Shown in pieces: positions 34,596 through 48,149 of a stretch of DNA of 64,000 nucleotides. This stretch comes from Holacanthus passer (lineage: Eukaryota > Chordata > Actinopteri > Pomacanthidae). Position 1 is the first letter of the stretch; the number at the start of each line of letters is the position of its first letter. The notes beneath the pieces are model-generated. The model was not told the DNA's origin. It made no database searches and was given only the letters and a program-made list of their open reading frames with translations. The position numbers and the translations under genes are program-made. The DNA lies in NCBI GenBank assembly GCA_025331565.1, contig JAFREQ010000037.1, positions 186,001 through 250,000 on the forward strand, given 5' to 3'.

Positions 34596-35619
34596 TGGAA
34601 ACAAGGTCGATGACTGTGGTGAGACTCACCAAACCAGTTAAATTGTGGGTCGTAAAGCAGTAAGGTGATGACTCTCTGTGGGTTTGCCACTACACAACGA
34701 CCCCACTAGACAGTCATTTTAGCCCACTGCTGAAACTGAGATATGCTTTTGCTTGGTCATACCTACAAATCATTATATAGGTCTGGAATTGAATCTACTG
34801 GTTGTCAGATTTAAAGTCAAATTTCCACAGTGCTGCTTCTACGATACTTGTTTCTCATCTTGCCTTCTGGTGGGAAGTGTGTTTCTCTGACTTCTATTGC
34901 AGGGTCACATTTGCACTTAAATGACGACATAAACAGCTACAAGTATTTGCATCCCAGATCATATTTCTTGGATGTTGCATGAACATATAGTGTGTAGTGC
35001 ACACCAGTTTGTTACAGTTCGCAGATGTGCTTCCTCACTGTAATCTCTGACTTTAGCCCAGTAAGTGGCCAGCTACTTCCTCCCTCACAGGCATTTTGCG
35101 GTCTCTTGTCCCTTTCACTCTTTCATGGCTCTGAATTTAATTCAGCGGCGTTGGCCCCTCGGGAACTCGGCCGCTCCCTCAGTGTGTTTAAACTCAAACG
35201 TGAAACTACAAAAAAAAAAAAAAAGGAAACAGTCAAAAAAAAAGGATTTCTCTTGTAGGCGTGCGCGGATGCGGCTGCTTTGTAGCGGTGACCTCACCAC
35301 TTTATGAGTTGTTTTTTTTCATGGCAGCGTGTTTGCACTGCTGATTAGCTGTTTGCAGAGGAGGGAAGTATGATCTCCTGACAGGAGCTCTGACAACAGT
35401 TGTTATGTGTCTTCGCGTGGCTTCAGCAGCCTTTCAAGAAAAATAATGTTCTGAAAGTATCGTTTCTGTAATGCCATGGGGAAATTCTGCTCACTTTCTT
35501 TGAGAAGATGTTCTCCTCATTAACTCCAAAAAAGCAGCATGAGAGAAGGAGAGGAAGAGAAAGAAAGGAACTTCCTTTAGTAAATAATGGATATTCTCTG
35601 AAATATACATGAAAGTCTC

Positions 35620-36150
35620 CATTCTGCACTTGAATTATGTAATCCAGGGCTCTGTGAATCAAACGGCTCCCAATCCCAGTCAGAGTCAGAGTTGCGTAAC
35701 AGCGAGGAAGTCAAAGACCTTGGGGCATCATCATTATTTCTCCTTAAAACAAACGGCTTTCCCCTGCTCTAAACAGTGGCAGCTGTTACTGGATTATATA
35801 AAAACAGATAATTGCAATTCTCGGTCTCTGTTCTCTCTGCTGTTCTTTTCTTTCTGCACACCCCCACATGCACTCACGCACACAGGCTGCTTAGCAAAAT
35901 GAGACAGACGCCGCTGATTGCCTTGAGTTTCGCTTGACAGGGACTGACGTGCAATCAGCGGTCGGAAGCGTTGGATTTTTTGTTTGCTTCTCTGTGGAGG
36001 TTTTGCCGCCTGCGCTGATGGGACCTGGACGGGCCTTGGCACATTTGCATCAAGATAAATACATGGTTACGGTGTGTGTTTTGATTGTCTGTTTTGGAGT
36101 AATTTCGTTAACGTCCTCCAGCATCCTTAATATAAAGAATAGCAGATAAT
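35620..36150. promoter_or_regulatory. candidate conserved non-coding element with POU octamer
   Basis: High-complexity sequence with ATTTGCAT at 36,043-36,050, TAATTGCAATT near 35,810 and two separated AATCAGCGG-type cores. No coding frame is supported. Conservation is inferred, not tested. Confidence 0.28.
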
Positions 36151-36611
36151 TTGGGCCTTCCTTTCTGTCAAGTTGATGTATTTCCAGGTTTTTTGCCTCT
36201 TGAGGCCTGACTTCAAATAAAAGAAGAAAACATAAAAATTCACCTCACACAGTGGATTACAGAATTGCTGGAGATAATTGATGAAAGGGCTCATAAAGTC
36301 TAAAGTAATGGTTTGAATTGCTGTTCTTGGTGAGTCAATCAATAGCACAAATTAACCTTTTTCTCCTGAGTAACTCTGGGGTGGTTTTAAACGCTAGAAT
36401 AGCACCAGCAGAAGCAGTAACCTCACACATCTCATCTGGTCAGATGGTGGTTTCTCAGAATCTTTGCTGTGACAATGATTCACCCTTCCGATGCTAAGTG
36501 AGGATGACCATTTTTACAGCTAAAACGACAGAATGATCTCAGCGCCGAGGCAGTGTAAATCAAGCACCCCCCACTTGAGCCGCACTTCGTCAAATTATCC
36601 GTCGTGCAGCT

Positions 36612-37082
36612 TTGGCTGGGTCAAATGAATTGGAACAGGTTTTTTTTCTTGTCTCATTTTCTCCTTTGCAGTCTAACGTGACAGTGTTATCTGCTATCAG
36701 AGAGGATCCCCACAGATTTATCACCTTATTCCAAGGGCAGGCGCATGATTGGCAAAGGATGATACACCACACATGGTTGGTTTGTGCTGCGCCACACCCA
36801 GTTCCTATCTCCAAGGGAAGGGTGTCGAGCCAGGAAGGAAATAATGCTTTAGTTACACCCCTTTTTCCATTTCCAGCATACAATGGGAACCACAGCAGAC
36901 ATGTCCCCGCTCTGCTTGCACCCAGTATTAGTGGTCCAGCATTTTACAAAAACATCTTCCTCAGAGTGGAGAGAGACTGCAGCAGCACCGTGGAAAACAT
37001 CTGTAGTGACATGTCTGTCAGTGATAGTCTGCCCCATTATCCTAACCTCAGTTTGGACCCAGAACCAAACTCCCTGCTTTGA
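36612..37082 (+). other. 156-codon open frame, probably not a gene
   Basis: This is the longest open frame in the window that is not driven by a simple repeat. A strong acceptor-like TCATTTTCTCCTTTGCAG lies inside it near 36,671. The predicted product has no signal peptide, membrane segment, repeat or family motif that I recognise. In 64 kb a frame this long is not exceptional. Confidence 0.15.
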
Positions 37083-37334
37083 ATTGAACTGAGAAGTAAA
37101 GGGAAAGATTCCTCCTCAGATGTTCCTGTGGTATACTGTAAATTGTCAAACAGAGTTATTTTGAAAAGAAGTGTTGTAAATGTGGGGCTCCATAGGTTTG
37201 AGATATGATAACATAACATTAATTTGTCAGTCTTCCCAGATTTGACCATACAGTAAAGCGATGACATCGGTCTATCACTGTCGTCAAGACTAAATCAATA
37301 TTAATATCAATCTATAAAAAGCTATCTATATAAA

Positions 37335-37545
37335 TATCTCCAACAACTATTGGATTGATTGTCATGACATTTAGTACATACATTCAAGGTCCCCAGAGGA
37401 TAAACCATAATGATTTTTTCCCCGTCCCCTGACTTTTCATCCAGTACCACAATGACATTTTGAAATGTATCCAGTACAGACATTCATGTCCCCCTCAGGA
37501 TGAATTGTCAACATTATAATTTGTTCAGTACTTTGGTTTATGACC
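37335..37545 (+). repeat. dispersed repeat, AACAACTATTGGATTGATTG family
   Basis: Holds AACAACTATTGGATTGATTG, ACATTCAAGGTCCCCAGAGG, CCTGACTTTTCATCCAGTACC and then a second partial unit with ACATTCATGTCCCCCTCAGG. The family repeats internally with a period near 110 bases. Other copies: 53,865-54,085 (minus) and 55,925-56,160 (plus). Confidence 0.75.
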
Positions 37546-38429
37546 AAATATGCACCTGTAAAGCTAATGATGTTCCCATCAGTCTCAGCTGTACTTTGCG
37601 TTCAGAGCTCAGGAGCAAATTCTAGCATTGTAACAGATGTGATGGTGAACATGGTTAATATCATACCTGTGTAAGGATTGCCATTAATTGCTGCATATCC
37701 CAAAATGTCTTTAAACAACCTAGAGAAAATGGATGTTAATGAGTTGAAATCAGCTGTGGGTTAAAATGTCATTTGAAGGAGCAGGAGTGAGACTTTGACC
37801 TGATGGGATAAAATCAAGACTTTTATTCTTTGTCTTGTTTTTCATATTTTAGGTGACTGAACATTCATTGTCATTGCTTTGTTTTACTATTCACATGGTA
37901 GATTGAATCAGAAAACGGGTGGTAATGGGTTGGTCATGGGTTAATTTGCCATCGAAGCAAATGCCTGTCAGTTACTTGGGGACGGATCCTGTGCTGAGAA
38001 CATGATTTCACCTTTGTTTCCCTTGCTCAGATGATCATTGTGGGCCTGTGGACTGTCCAATTGGCACCCACCAGTCACAATCACACCCTTTCAAGTGTGT
38101 CTTAGAAGAAGGGTCATTCTGCTGCTGAGCTACACTCACTTCCACCACCAGCTGGGCAAAGTGTGATTGCCCAATTCAGCCACCTTAGAAAAGACTGTCA
38201 ATCTCACCTGATACAAAAATACAGTAGATCGTGAAAAGAGCAAACTGTTCTTTTGCTTTGAAGGCAGGCTGAACAGTCAAGGACAAATCTTCAGATGTCA
38301 CTCACCGATGTGCCTTTAAGTGTGAATTAATTGTGTCATTTGCTGTGTGTATTAGATCTGAACATGTTTTATTCCAGGGTTAACATTTGAATAAATATGA
38401 AAGAGAGCTGGTTATCTCAGTTTCACTGA

Positions 38430-38720
38430 GTTTGACCAGATGAAGGCCACAGCATTGCCAAAACATACTGGGATTGCTTTTTTAAAACATCCATTTGAAT
38501 GAGCCATGAAATAAAGGTTTCTTAATTTGAAAATGCCCTCAAGCAAGACGCCCTGTATTTCATTAAATGAAACTAAAGAGCACCTTCAGCTAATGCCCCT
38601 CGACATCAAACCCCATCAGACGCACTCTCCTCCCTCTCTTCTTTGAAACGTGTCAGAGCGTTTGGACACACGTTCTCCTTTTCATGAGACACTTCAGCGC
38701 CTTTTCACCGGGACATGTCT
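38430..38720. promoter_or_regulatory. candidate conserved non-coding element
   Basis: Complex, repeat-free sequence with TTCTTAATTTGAAAATG and TTCATTAAATGAAAC cores. No coding frame. Confidence 0.2.
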
Positions 38721-40916
38721 CCACATGGAAATGTCTCTGTGCTTGTTCTCAAGGTTACATCGAAAAGACTAGCTGTGCTGGGCAGGACAGTTCCAAAGCA
38801 TGAATAGTGATGAGTCTAAAATATGAATCAAGATCTCGCCAGAAATAAAAGCAATTTATTGCAGCAAAAATCAAAATTACAGGTTTTAATTGGCACCCAA
38901 ATGTATAACTGAACCAGTAGAAGACATGTATAACTGTACTTTTATTAAGACTCTTGTGAACCTGACATGCAGCTGGATTTTCACATGTACAAAGTGTTCA
39001 AACAACAGTGCAAAGTGCAAATTTGATCTGTCTTCAGCTGCGTTCTGCTGGTTAGAGTCTGGTCCTGCTGTAAGTGTTTCCACAGTACTTATTTAGCCTG
39101 GGAAACACCATCACAGTGAGGTGACAAAGTATGACACAGTCTCATCTGCTCCTAGTTTGATTCCCTAGATTCTGTTGACAGAATGATCAGAACTTCCATT
39201 TTGCCACATGGTCTTGCCAACTAGAGATGTCAGGATAGCAGCTACATATTAGGCGATGTTGTCAGTGACTAATTTTATGCTGCTGACTGTTGCTCAGTGT
39301 CAAGCTTATGAATTTTTATTAAGTTGTATAAAGTCAGCTTGTTTCCCTGGAGTACAAGTCTTGGTGCAGGCTGTAATCCATTACTTTGTGTGTTCCTTAT
39401 GATCATTTGCAATCAGTAACCTTTTTCTGTGAGTTTTATTAATTTGTGTACTTATCTTAATGCACTTGAAATATGAAGAAATTATAAATACTTGGATAAG
39501 TGGTGAAACCTCTTGAATTAAAGAACTACAATAAAATCCCTTAAAACAAAGCAATATCATAGCAACATATGTCCACTTCAAAAAATGTTTTCCTTTGATT
39601 TATTTAAATCATTTTAAGATTTATTTTTATTTTTGCAAGAACAAAAGCAAGGATTAGAAGAAAGTGAAAAAATTAACAGAATTTTGGGGCATCAGAATTT
39701 TTCTGTTTTCCTGTTCTTAGTCATCTTGCAACCCATTATGTCTGGCCTGGGGCCTCGACACAGTTCACAAAAATTCACATGAACAGTTCATTGTTTTTGA
39801 ACAGTTCAAAAATAATGTAATTAGGTTAGCAGTCTTTTTTCAACTTGATTTAAATGTTGAATCATGAACACGCTAAATAATGTGCAATTAAACCACCTGT
39901 AATACCCACAATACTTGAGTGTCTATGTTAGTTAAATGCTGTTAGAATTAAATTTAAAAAACTTAGCATAAATGGACAAACTCAATGACACTTGCCTTTG
40001 TAAGAGGCCATGGTGTAAATACACTCCAGCGTGTGACAATATAAGAAAATAATGGACCTTGAGGAGGGAAGATGCCGTGGCATTTATATACTTGGCTTGC
40101 TTCGAGCACGAGCCAACCGAGGCTCGTAAACTAAAGTTACATGAACTCTCAAATCTCATTGGAAACAATTTTTGGAAACACTTCATCCCATCAGGTTATA
40201 GATTTCGATGGCTGTGGTCAAAACAGTCCCTCAGCTAAGCATGATGGACGTTTATCCACTTCCTGTGGCTTTTATACCAAAAACAGATGAAGAAATATCT
40301 GCTGCAGTCCAGACTGCAGTTTACCCTTGACTGAGTATTGTTCTGCTTTTCAAGCATGAATAACTGCTGGCTATCAAATGTCAACATCCATCTCCTTCTG
40401 CCCATAAACCCTTGGTTATGTTTTCACTCCTAATGCAACACAGCTCACCTTAAAGAATATTAAACTTGCATTTCTGATACCACCCAAGTTTAAACGATTG
40501 TTCTTAATTGAGCAAATTATTGTTCTGGCTTTGCTCTGAATGCACCTTGCGGCCTGAGTGCCAGTCCCCAGCCCTTTACATCAGACACACTCCCTGAGCT
40601 TCAGTCAATGTGTCATCCATTTTTAGAAGCAGTCAATACTGTTATCAAGACAAAGCCGAGAGCCTCTGCTGCACCACCTGACTGCCAGGCGTCTGCAGCT
40701 ACCTGCCTCCACCCGCCCCCCTCCTCCTCCTCCCCCCTCAGCAGGGAAAGCCTGGGAAGGAGAATCCCTTTGTATAAACTACAGAGCTGTAACCCACTCG
40801 GCCAGGCGGCATGACAAGCTGACTGCAGAGGTGAAAACGAGGAGAGACGGAGAGAGAGGGGGGAGAGGTGCTTCTTCTCTTTCATCTCTTGCTCTTTGCA
40901 TCTCTGTGTTACAGCA

Positions 40917-40984
40917 TCTCTCTCTCTGTGTTCCTCACTCTCTGTCTTTCTCTCTCTCTCTCTCTCGCTCGCTCGCTCGCTAGC
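40917..40984. repeat. (TC)n with (GCTC)n microsatellite
   Basis: TC units pass into CGCTCGCTCGCTCGCTAGC. Confidence 0.9.
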
Positions 40985-41111
40985 TGTCTGTCTCTCTCCC
41001 ACTTTGATTAGTATGCAGAGCCAGGCCCGTTCTGTTCTGCAGTGTGGGTTTGTGAACGCTGCTGCATGTCAGAGAGAGAAGGGAATCGCACTGCAGTGGC
41101 GGGTGGGGTGA

Positions 41112-41113
<2 letters not shown>

Positions 41114-41158
<45 letters not shown>
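41114..41158. repeat. (CA)n microsatellite
   Basis: About 21 CA units, directly followed by CATATATAAAACCCC, a TATA-like sequence with no supported transcript. Confidence 0.95.
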
Positions 41159-42589
41159 ATATATAAAACCCCTCCTGTGCTGCACCAGGAAACCCTTTTT
41201 GGATTGACTGTGTCACGCTTCTGTTATCATTCAAAGTAAAGATCTGCATCTCTCTTTTTGCCCATACTGTAATAGAGTATTTGCATGTACTGGGTACTAT
41301 ATTTTTATGGTAAATGTTCTGCTTTGATATATTTTATACAATAGTGTAGAATGTCACGACAAAGAAAATCCTTGTACATTACTGCTATGCATTTGCATAC
41401 TATGCAGCAATGCTATTGTTAGAGTGGTGTGCAGAGATATTGCTGGAATAGCATGTCCTTTAGATATATTGCAGTAAACATGGATGAATCTAGCATCTGA
41501 TTCATGTGTTGCATTGGCACAGTTGAACTGAACTAAGAGGGTGCGACTGCAGACCTCACGCCTGGGGGCCCAAAGCCTGCAAGCCCAGATATGAGGTGTG
41601 TCACTTCCTTTTGAGTCCCCAGAAGTGAGAAGCATCACTTACATTGGTATTTCTTCCCCCTTTATTTAAATGTCGAATCATGACGGTGCATTTGTTCAAA
41701 ATGTTTCAACATGAGCAAAAAATATATGCCTATTGGGGTTTTATGAATCTGCTTAACAAAAGTGGAAAGTTCAGTCTGGCTGAAGACAAACACACAGATA
41801 AGTGCAGTTGGTGCAGTGGCTGTTTCCAGCGAGTTAACAGTGCAGTGGTCAAATTGGAGCAAATGACGCGTGAGGAAAATCCACTTTGCTCTCTGTCTGA
41901 CCACACCTTTAGTGATATAAATTGATTGCATGGAGCAGAGGCTTGTGGCTTTTAGTGAAAATTAGGGTTCTCTGCACATTTCTTAGCAGCATGCAGCTGA
42001 ATCAGGTGCTTCTCAGTTGGAGGACAGTAAACTTTCAAGGACAAAAAAAGGGGCCAAAGCGCAATGATTGATTTGCATCTTTTCACCTTCTCCTACAGGT
42101 GGAGACATTATCAAGTCACCGCTCTGCAGAGAAGCACACAGGATTCAGGCTCCTAACGCCTCTGCTGTGTAAAGAGTGTGAATCCCTTTGGCCGACATGG
42201 AGAACTGAATTTGCCATGTTTCCTCTGATTTGTTACAATACTTGTACTTTCTGTCTTTGTAACATTCTGATTCTTTCTCATGTGATGATAGTGAGTGGGG
42301 TGCGGTACTTTGACACTGACTACGACAATTCTGCCTGACACCTGTTCTCGGTTGACTGTATATATGTTTGCCTAATGTCTTTGTTCATTTTGATTCTCAT
42401 GAGGACAGTAGTCGTGTCAAAATGTTTGCACAGTTAAAGGCTGAAAATCAGTGTGCTCCAGTTAATTTTATCCCTTTTTTTTATGGCATCTGAAAACTAT
42501 TTTTTCAACATAAAACCAGCTCTACGGGATCTGCTGGACAGATTTCTTGGCAAAAACACAAAGTGAAATCATTTACATCCATTACAATG

Positions 42590-43080
42590 TTAAATAGAGG
42601 TTAACAAATGAGGTGCCAGCACAGTGATGGCAGCTTTTCCACTGCCACCTGCAGCCCAGATTGAACTGAATAAGAATTTTGAAACAATATGCTTCAACAA
42701 TGGAGCTAATATTACAGCCCATGATACGAGAATGCACTCGAGCGGAATCACCATCTGAGACAAAGCAGCTCAGAGTCAACTGAGCAGGATAACTGAGCTG
42801 CTAAGTATCTAAAATTATGGGGCTTCTTTATTAGCCCCCCTTTGCTATTATGCTATTTAGGTGTGTTCATTTCAGGGGAGATGATTGGGCTGCTTCATCT
42901 GTGTGGTAATACCTCGCTCTGGGGCGGCAGCAGCAGCAGGGATGTGGGAGTCGCAGCAGATCAACAACCTGCTCTCCACTGCACAGGAGAGGAGACTTCA
43001 ATGGATTTTCTCTCCTGGCACTGGTTGAACCCAATTACACTTGAAGCAATAAATCCTTAGCAATGCAATTTCCCCTCTAG
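42590..43080. promoter_or_regulatory. candidate conserved non-coding elements (two blocks)
   Basis: Blocks at about 42,590-42,780 and 42,840-43,080 are complex and repeat-free. The first holds GGAGCTAATATTACAG. The second holds ACCCAATTACACTTGAAG. They precede a long pyrimidine tract. Confidence 0.22.
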
Positions 43081-43084
43081 ACAA

Positions 43085-43440
43085 GATCTGCTGGGCTTCC
43101 CCCCTCGCGCTCCCTGCTTCTCTCTCTTTCTTCTGCAACACACACCGACACAGTCTCTCCTTCTCTGTCTCGCACTCATGCACTCGTTTCTTCCTCTCTC
43201 TTCAATCATGCCCTCTTTGTCTTTTCCTTCTCTGTCTCTTAGTTTATAGATCTTTTTCTTCCGCTCTCCTGTCTCTCATTCCTCGTCCCCTCGCTCTTTA
43301 TCCATCCCTCTAATGCTCCCTCACTCTCTCATTACACCACTCTCCCTGTGACCTTCATCCCCCTCCCTTTTCCCTGCATGACTTCCCTTCTTCTCCTCCA
43401 ATCGCCATGTCACCTCTTTCCCACCATCATCTCATCATAG
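43085..43440. repeat. polypyrimidine tract (plus strand)
   Basis: About 350 bases dominated by C and T (TCTCTCTTTCTTC, CCTCTCTCTTC and similar), a strong strand asymmetry. No gene is seen within it. Confidence 0.65.
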
Positions 43441-44007
43441 CCCCCTTGTTTTCTTCTATGTGTCCCACATCAGGGTCCTGTGGTTGTTGCAGGGAAAGTC
43501 GCTAATGAAATAGTTTATTTAAATGCATTTTTACCGATGAATACATTTTTTCCCCAACAGTACTTATTAAATACTAATGACCTGATGAGGTGTTGTCCAT
43601 GGGATTTTCATCTGTTACAATATGCAGTGTTGGTTGTTGCATTAGGAATGATACTATTATTAGTATTAGTGGGGGTAGAGGTTGTAGGAGTAAATGTGAT
43701 ATTAGCATAAATTAGCCTTATTCTCTCAGCCACAGAAGCTACATTTACATGTATAAGAATCACTGCACATGCTCCAGCTGCAGAATGGACTGTATACATG
43801 TGTACTGTATAAGGTTAAGTGGTCATTACTTTAATTGTACTTAATGTATTCATCTTGCATCTATTCTGTGTTGTGGTTGGAGACAAGTGGCAACAGGCAA
43901 TTATGCTGCGGAGCAGATTCGGTAGATTTGAGTTTCCAGTATGTTTTATTTATTTTGAGATACTTGACAAAATCTTTCAAATAAAGAATCTTCTCTAAAT
44001 TGAGGCT

Positions 44008-44050
44008 ATAAGATAAGATAAGATATAGCTTTATTCGCCCCACAGTGTAA
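44008..44050 (-). repeat. retroelement 3' tail fragment
   Basis: Repeated AAGATA units followed by TAGCTTTATTCGCCCCACAGTG, the reverse orientation of the tail at 5,020-5,060. Confidence 0.6.
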
Positions 44051-45671
44051 GCCAACTAGCCAAATTTTAATGGTTGGGAATGTCTTAACTGTGATAAGAG
44101 AATAGGAAAGAAATTGCCTCTGAGCTAAAGGAGAGTTCACTGTTGAGTCAGATGAGCCCAGATTAGAGCTGATGAATATAGAAATAATGTCAAAAATTCT
44201 AAACCAAATTTTCAGAAGACATTAAAAAACTATGAGTGAAAGTTGCTTCTAAATGTGTCACATCTGGGAGAAACATGTAGAAACACAATAACTTTGACTT
44301 GAATTAAACAGTGGAGATCGAAGCTACGTGTGTGTATGCTGAAGTCCATCTTCTTCATACGTGATGAGGAATAGATGCACTCTAGTCTGAAGAAAGGGAA
44401 TTCTCTGTTAGCAACAAGTCCTGTGGACTGGACACAAAGAGCAGTAGGTAGGTGTTGTTTTCAGACAGCCATCTGTAACTGATCTTTTTTCACACTCAAA
44501 GGCTGTTAAATGTTTTTGTACATAATATCTTACTTGAAAATATCTGAAAAAAGTTATTATTTGAAAGGTGGCATTTTTATTTTCAATTGTGCCAAAGTGG
44601 CAAAAGTACTGTCAACATACAGTTCTCCTACATTCTGTATAATGACATCATTTCTAAATTGCATATAACAAGGATGTAACTGTAAGTACACTAACTTGTA
44701 TTAATTGAACTAATAGTATTAGTATAACACAAACCTCGGCTTGTTGCACTGCACCTTCTTGCGACTGAAATATGAAATAATAATATCTCACTTAGATGAA
44801 GCAGAGACACTGCAGCAGTTCAGTAATTATGCGGAGCAGAAAAATCTTTGAAGTGTTGAGAAAGTGAATTCAAATACTATGCAGAGACATACTGTATATA
44901 CTGGTCTAAGGCAACCTGTACATATGCACATGGAGAAGTACAGAGGTTTGTATCCCACAGCATAATTGTGTCGAACAGAGTTAGCGCCGCTGTTATTGTG
45001 TCTGTGTGACATGACAGTGAAGCTGTGGGTGTTGTTAGTTAAAAGAAGCTACGATAGTTTCCTTTGTGCTGCGGCTGCTGGTGCCCCGAGGCACGAGCCT
45101 TGTTTTATCCCTCTGATTATTCTCTTCAAATGCAAACAGATACCTGGATTTGTTTTCTTCATACTGCAGCATAATGAACAATAGCACTGAGAGAGAAAGA
45201 ACCTCAGGAAATGGCACCAATATGAGTTTGGTTGTTGAGGTGAAATTGAAGGTTAATACTTAAGCAATGAGAAGTCCACATTTCTGGGGTTACTCTGCAC
45301 CCTGCATTCATAATTTTATCCTCCCTTTTCTCCTTTACAATACGTTTTGATTGCAGGATCATCTTTGTATGCACCTGATTTATTCAGGCCCAGCTGTACT
45401 CAACCTGAACTGCAGTGTTATGGCGGCTACAGTATCTCCACAAGTTTCTGTCTCTCGCACTAGCTCTTCATTCAGTTCAAACTTAACCTAGTTACACAAA
45501 CAAGTTCTTATGATTATCATTAATTGTTATAAATATTTATGCCCAGTAGCTGCGGGTAAAACTGAATTGAGAGACAAAACTATGGCAAGCTCATATAATA
45601 TATGACCTGTTTATTTTGGAGACCTGACATGACATATGACAAAATGCTGTTTAGTAATGGTGTTAACTGGA

Positions 45672-45923
45672 AAGTGGCTGTCATCCACTAATTAGAGGGT
45701 TGGCGGTTCGACCTCTGGCCCCTGCAGCCTGCATGTCGAAGCGAAGATACTGAACCCCAAACTGCTCCAAATTGTGTGAGTGCATGGTTAATGGTGGTGG
45801 CTGCTTCCAGTCAGTCACCACTTATGAATGTGTGTGAATAGGTGAATGGTGTCTTGCTTTGTGAAGCGCTTTGAGTCTAATGAGGCTAGAAAAGTGCTGT
45901 ATAAATGCATTCCATTTACCATT
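45672..45923 (+). mobile_element. tRNA-derived SINE
   Basis: The head has GTGGCTGTCATCCACTAATT and GTTGGCGGTTCGACCTCTGG, the latter resembling a tRNA B box (GGTTCGANNC). It is followed by GCATGTCGAAG, CTGAACCCCAAACTGCTCC, GAATGTGTGTGAATAGGTGA, GAAGCGCTTTGAGTC and a TAGAAAAGTGCTGTATAAAT tail. The whole order is that of a common percomorph SINE. It is not a functional tRNA gene. Confidence 0.85.
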
Positions 45924-46479
45924 TAAAATAAAACTTCACAACAATAAGACACGATAAACCAAGTTACAAATAGTTATGCCAACAGTGTTTGACTAAAAGA
46001 CCTAACAACATCATCTAGGTTAGCAGAAGTGGGTGTTTTCCATTCATATTAAGCTGCATAAATACAACTAACTCTGAAACACATATTTCTCCATGTATGC
46101 ACATATGGATTTATGATTAGTTGGTACAACCCAGTCCTCATATTTTAAGAGTCCTGAACATTAATACGTCCTATAACCTCAAGTCAATTCAGAGGGTGCT
46201 CCAACCCTACAGGAACGGTACATTTGTCTTAAAACTGTGTTTCTAGTATAAGGGCTTGTTTGTGCCACAGATTTCTTTACGTTAATTCTTAGTGAATATA
46301 AAAAAAGCTCTCAGCTCAAATAATTTAAGCACAATTAGCTGCAAACTTTATATAAAAATGTCAGAAAACAACAGCCGTAGATTACAGCAGGCTGCGTGCT
46401 GATGACACAGATGCACTGATGCCACCAGCTCTTTTCCCCCCACAGTTACTTTAGGGCCAAAGCTGTCAACTGCATGTCA

Positions 46480-46760
46480 GGTCCCAGTGAGACATTTCTA
46501 AAGGGACCAAGAAGAAGCGGACATTGATATAATTGATCTGACATTCCGAGGTATTACTCATTTTGTTCATGTTAATGTCACACAAAGCAGGTAGAGCCAT
46601 TACAAGTTTGACTGTATTGGTGGATTGTCAATAAATCCAATTAGGTGAGCTTCTCTGGCATTTGAATGTAAGTTGTAGAAAATGATCACAAATTGGATAA
46701 TGCACGAGATCTGCTTTACGCACAATCCTCTCACATGGTGGGAATGAATAATGGTTTAGG
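46480..46760. promoter_or_regulatory. candidate conserved non-coding element
   Basis: Complex AT-rich sequence with GATATAATTGATCTG, GTCAATAAATCCAATTAGG and AATTGGATAATGCACG: several homeobox-type TAAT cores in 250 bases. No coding frame. Confidence 0.27.
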
Positions 46761-47789
46761 GGCTATGTTAGTGCATGTGTGAAAGTGTGAGCAGTCTTAA
46801 GCCGGAGCTACAGAATCAGGTCACAACCTTAACCCTCCAGCAGTGTGAACAACCCTGGCTTCAGCATGTGTTTGAGTAGAAAAGACAATATATTGACTTT
46901 GAATACATACTGTGCAGGATCTCATCATTTACTCTTGGCTTTTAAAGCAAATGTACTATAGTGTACTGTGATATACTGTAGCTGTGTACGTATACGTTCT
47001 GTACCTTTAGAGAGCAAGGCATAACAGGATTTTGTGTATATACCACTTATCTTATTCAAATTACAATCATTACCTTGAATTTCAATTGAATCCATCACAG
47101 AACAAATCCATTGGAAAGAACAAACCTTGATTTAAAGGCCCTGAAAACATATTCTTTCAATCAGCTTCTTACAATGAGCAATGGGATCCTGCATGAATGC
47201 AGCATTATTCATCTTGGTTTGGTTATTTCATGAGAGATTTCAATATTTTTTGTATTTGCTTGAGCTTTTCTCACTGGTTTGAAGTGGGCAGGACTGAACT
47301 GGAAAATATTTCTGTGCAGCAATCAGGATTTAGTAACAACTGAATCCAAGTCCAAATATACATATGTACAACCTGAGTTATATTATTATGTTATGTATTC
47401 TAGGCTAGTTACTAAAGATTTACATCTTACTGAATACTTTGTTTAACAAAAAGGTACTTTAACATGGTACTTCTCTGATGTTATGGAGAAGTACAAAGCT
47501 GCAGGGGCTTTAAAAAATGATGGATATGTCTCTAAACAATAAAACTTTTCCAACCCAATATTTATGCAGATGTACAGCGTGCAATCAGCGAGCATGACAT
47601 CAAAGCAAAATATATAATCAAAAACAATCCATTCTTTATTCATTTACATTTTGTATTTCACGTAGCCACCCAAACTTCCATCTTCAAACTTTCTTTGGTC
47701 AGTGGTGTGTAAGACTATTTGTGTAACAGCTCCTCATTTTGGACCCAAAACATTAAGGAACAAAACTTGTAATGTAAATCATATTCCTC

Positions 47790-47965
47790 CTGGGGGGAGT
47801 TTCTCATTCAGGCCTTGCCGCTCTGTAATCAGCGTGCAGAACGATGCACAGCTCTCCGCTATCAGCCATGGATTGCTTAAGATATGGCTCTGAATATTTA
47901 ATAGGGACTCTTTTGAATGCCTATTTTTATCAGCTTGGCTCAATAATTCAAAGCGCACTTCTCCT
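47790..47965. promoter_or_regulatory. candidate conserved non-coding element
   Basis: Repeat-free block with CTGTAATCAGCGTGC, GAATATTTAATAGGG and TTTTTATCAGCTTGG, ending at a (TG)n microsatellite at 47,987-48,015. Confidence 0.27.
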
Positions 47966-47986
47966 GTTCTCATCTGCAGCACAGTG

Positions 47987-48015
47987 AGTGTGTGTGTGTG
48001 TGTGTGTGGGTGTGT
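47987..48015. repeat. (TG)n microsatellite
   Basis: A TG run with a GGG interruption. Confidence 0.9.
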
Positions 48016-48149
48016 CACTGTACATGCATGTTTGTCTTGATGTGTGCATGTACAGTATGTGTGTTTATGCGACAGTGCGTACCACAGAGACAGTGAGTTG
48101 GAGAGGCAGATAGAGAAGCTACCAGCTGAAAAGGACCATGTCTCTCACT

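Noticed and set aside
41158..41175. CATATATAAAACCCC as a TATA box
   Set aside because: It sits at the end of a CA microsatellite with no CpG island, first exon or donor downstream.
42082..42338. Strong plus-strand acceptor (CACCTTCTCCTACAG) followed by an 80-codon frame
   Set aside because: No matching upstream exon, no family similarity that I can see, and single acceptor look-alikes are common in long non-coding DNA.
45695..45725. tRNA gene suggested by GGCGGTTCGACCTC
   Set aside because: It is the B box of a SINE head. The acceptor stem and cloverleaf are not intact, and SINE body and tail follow.
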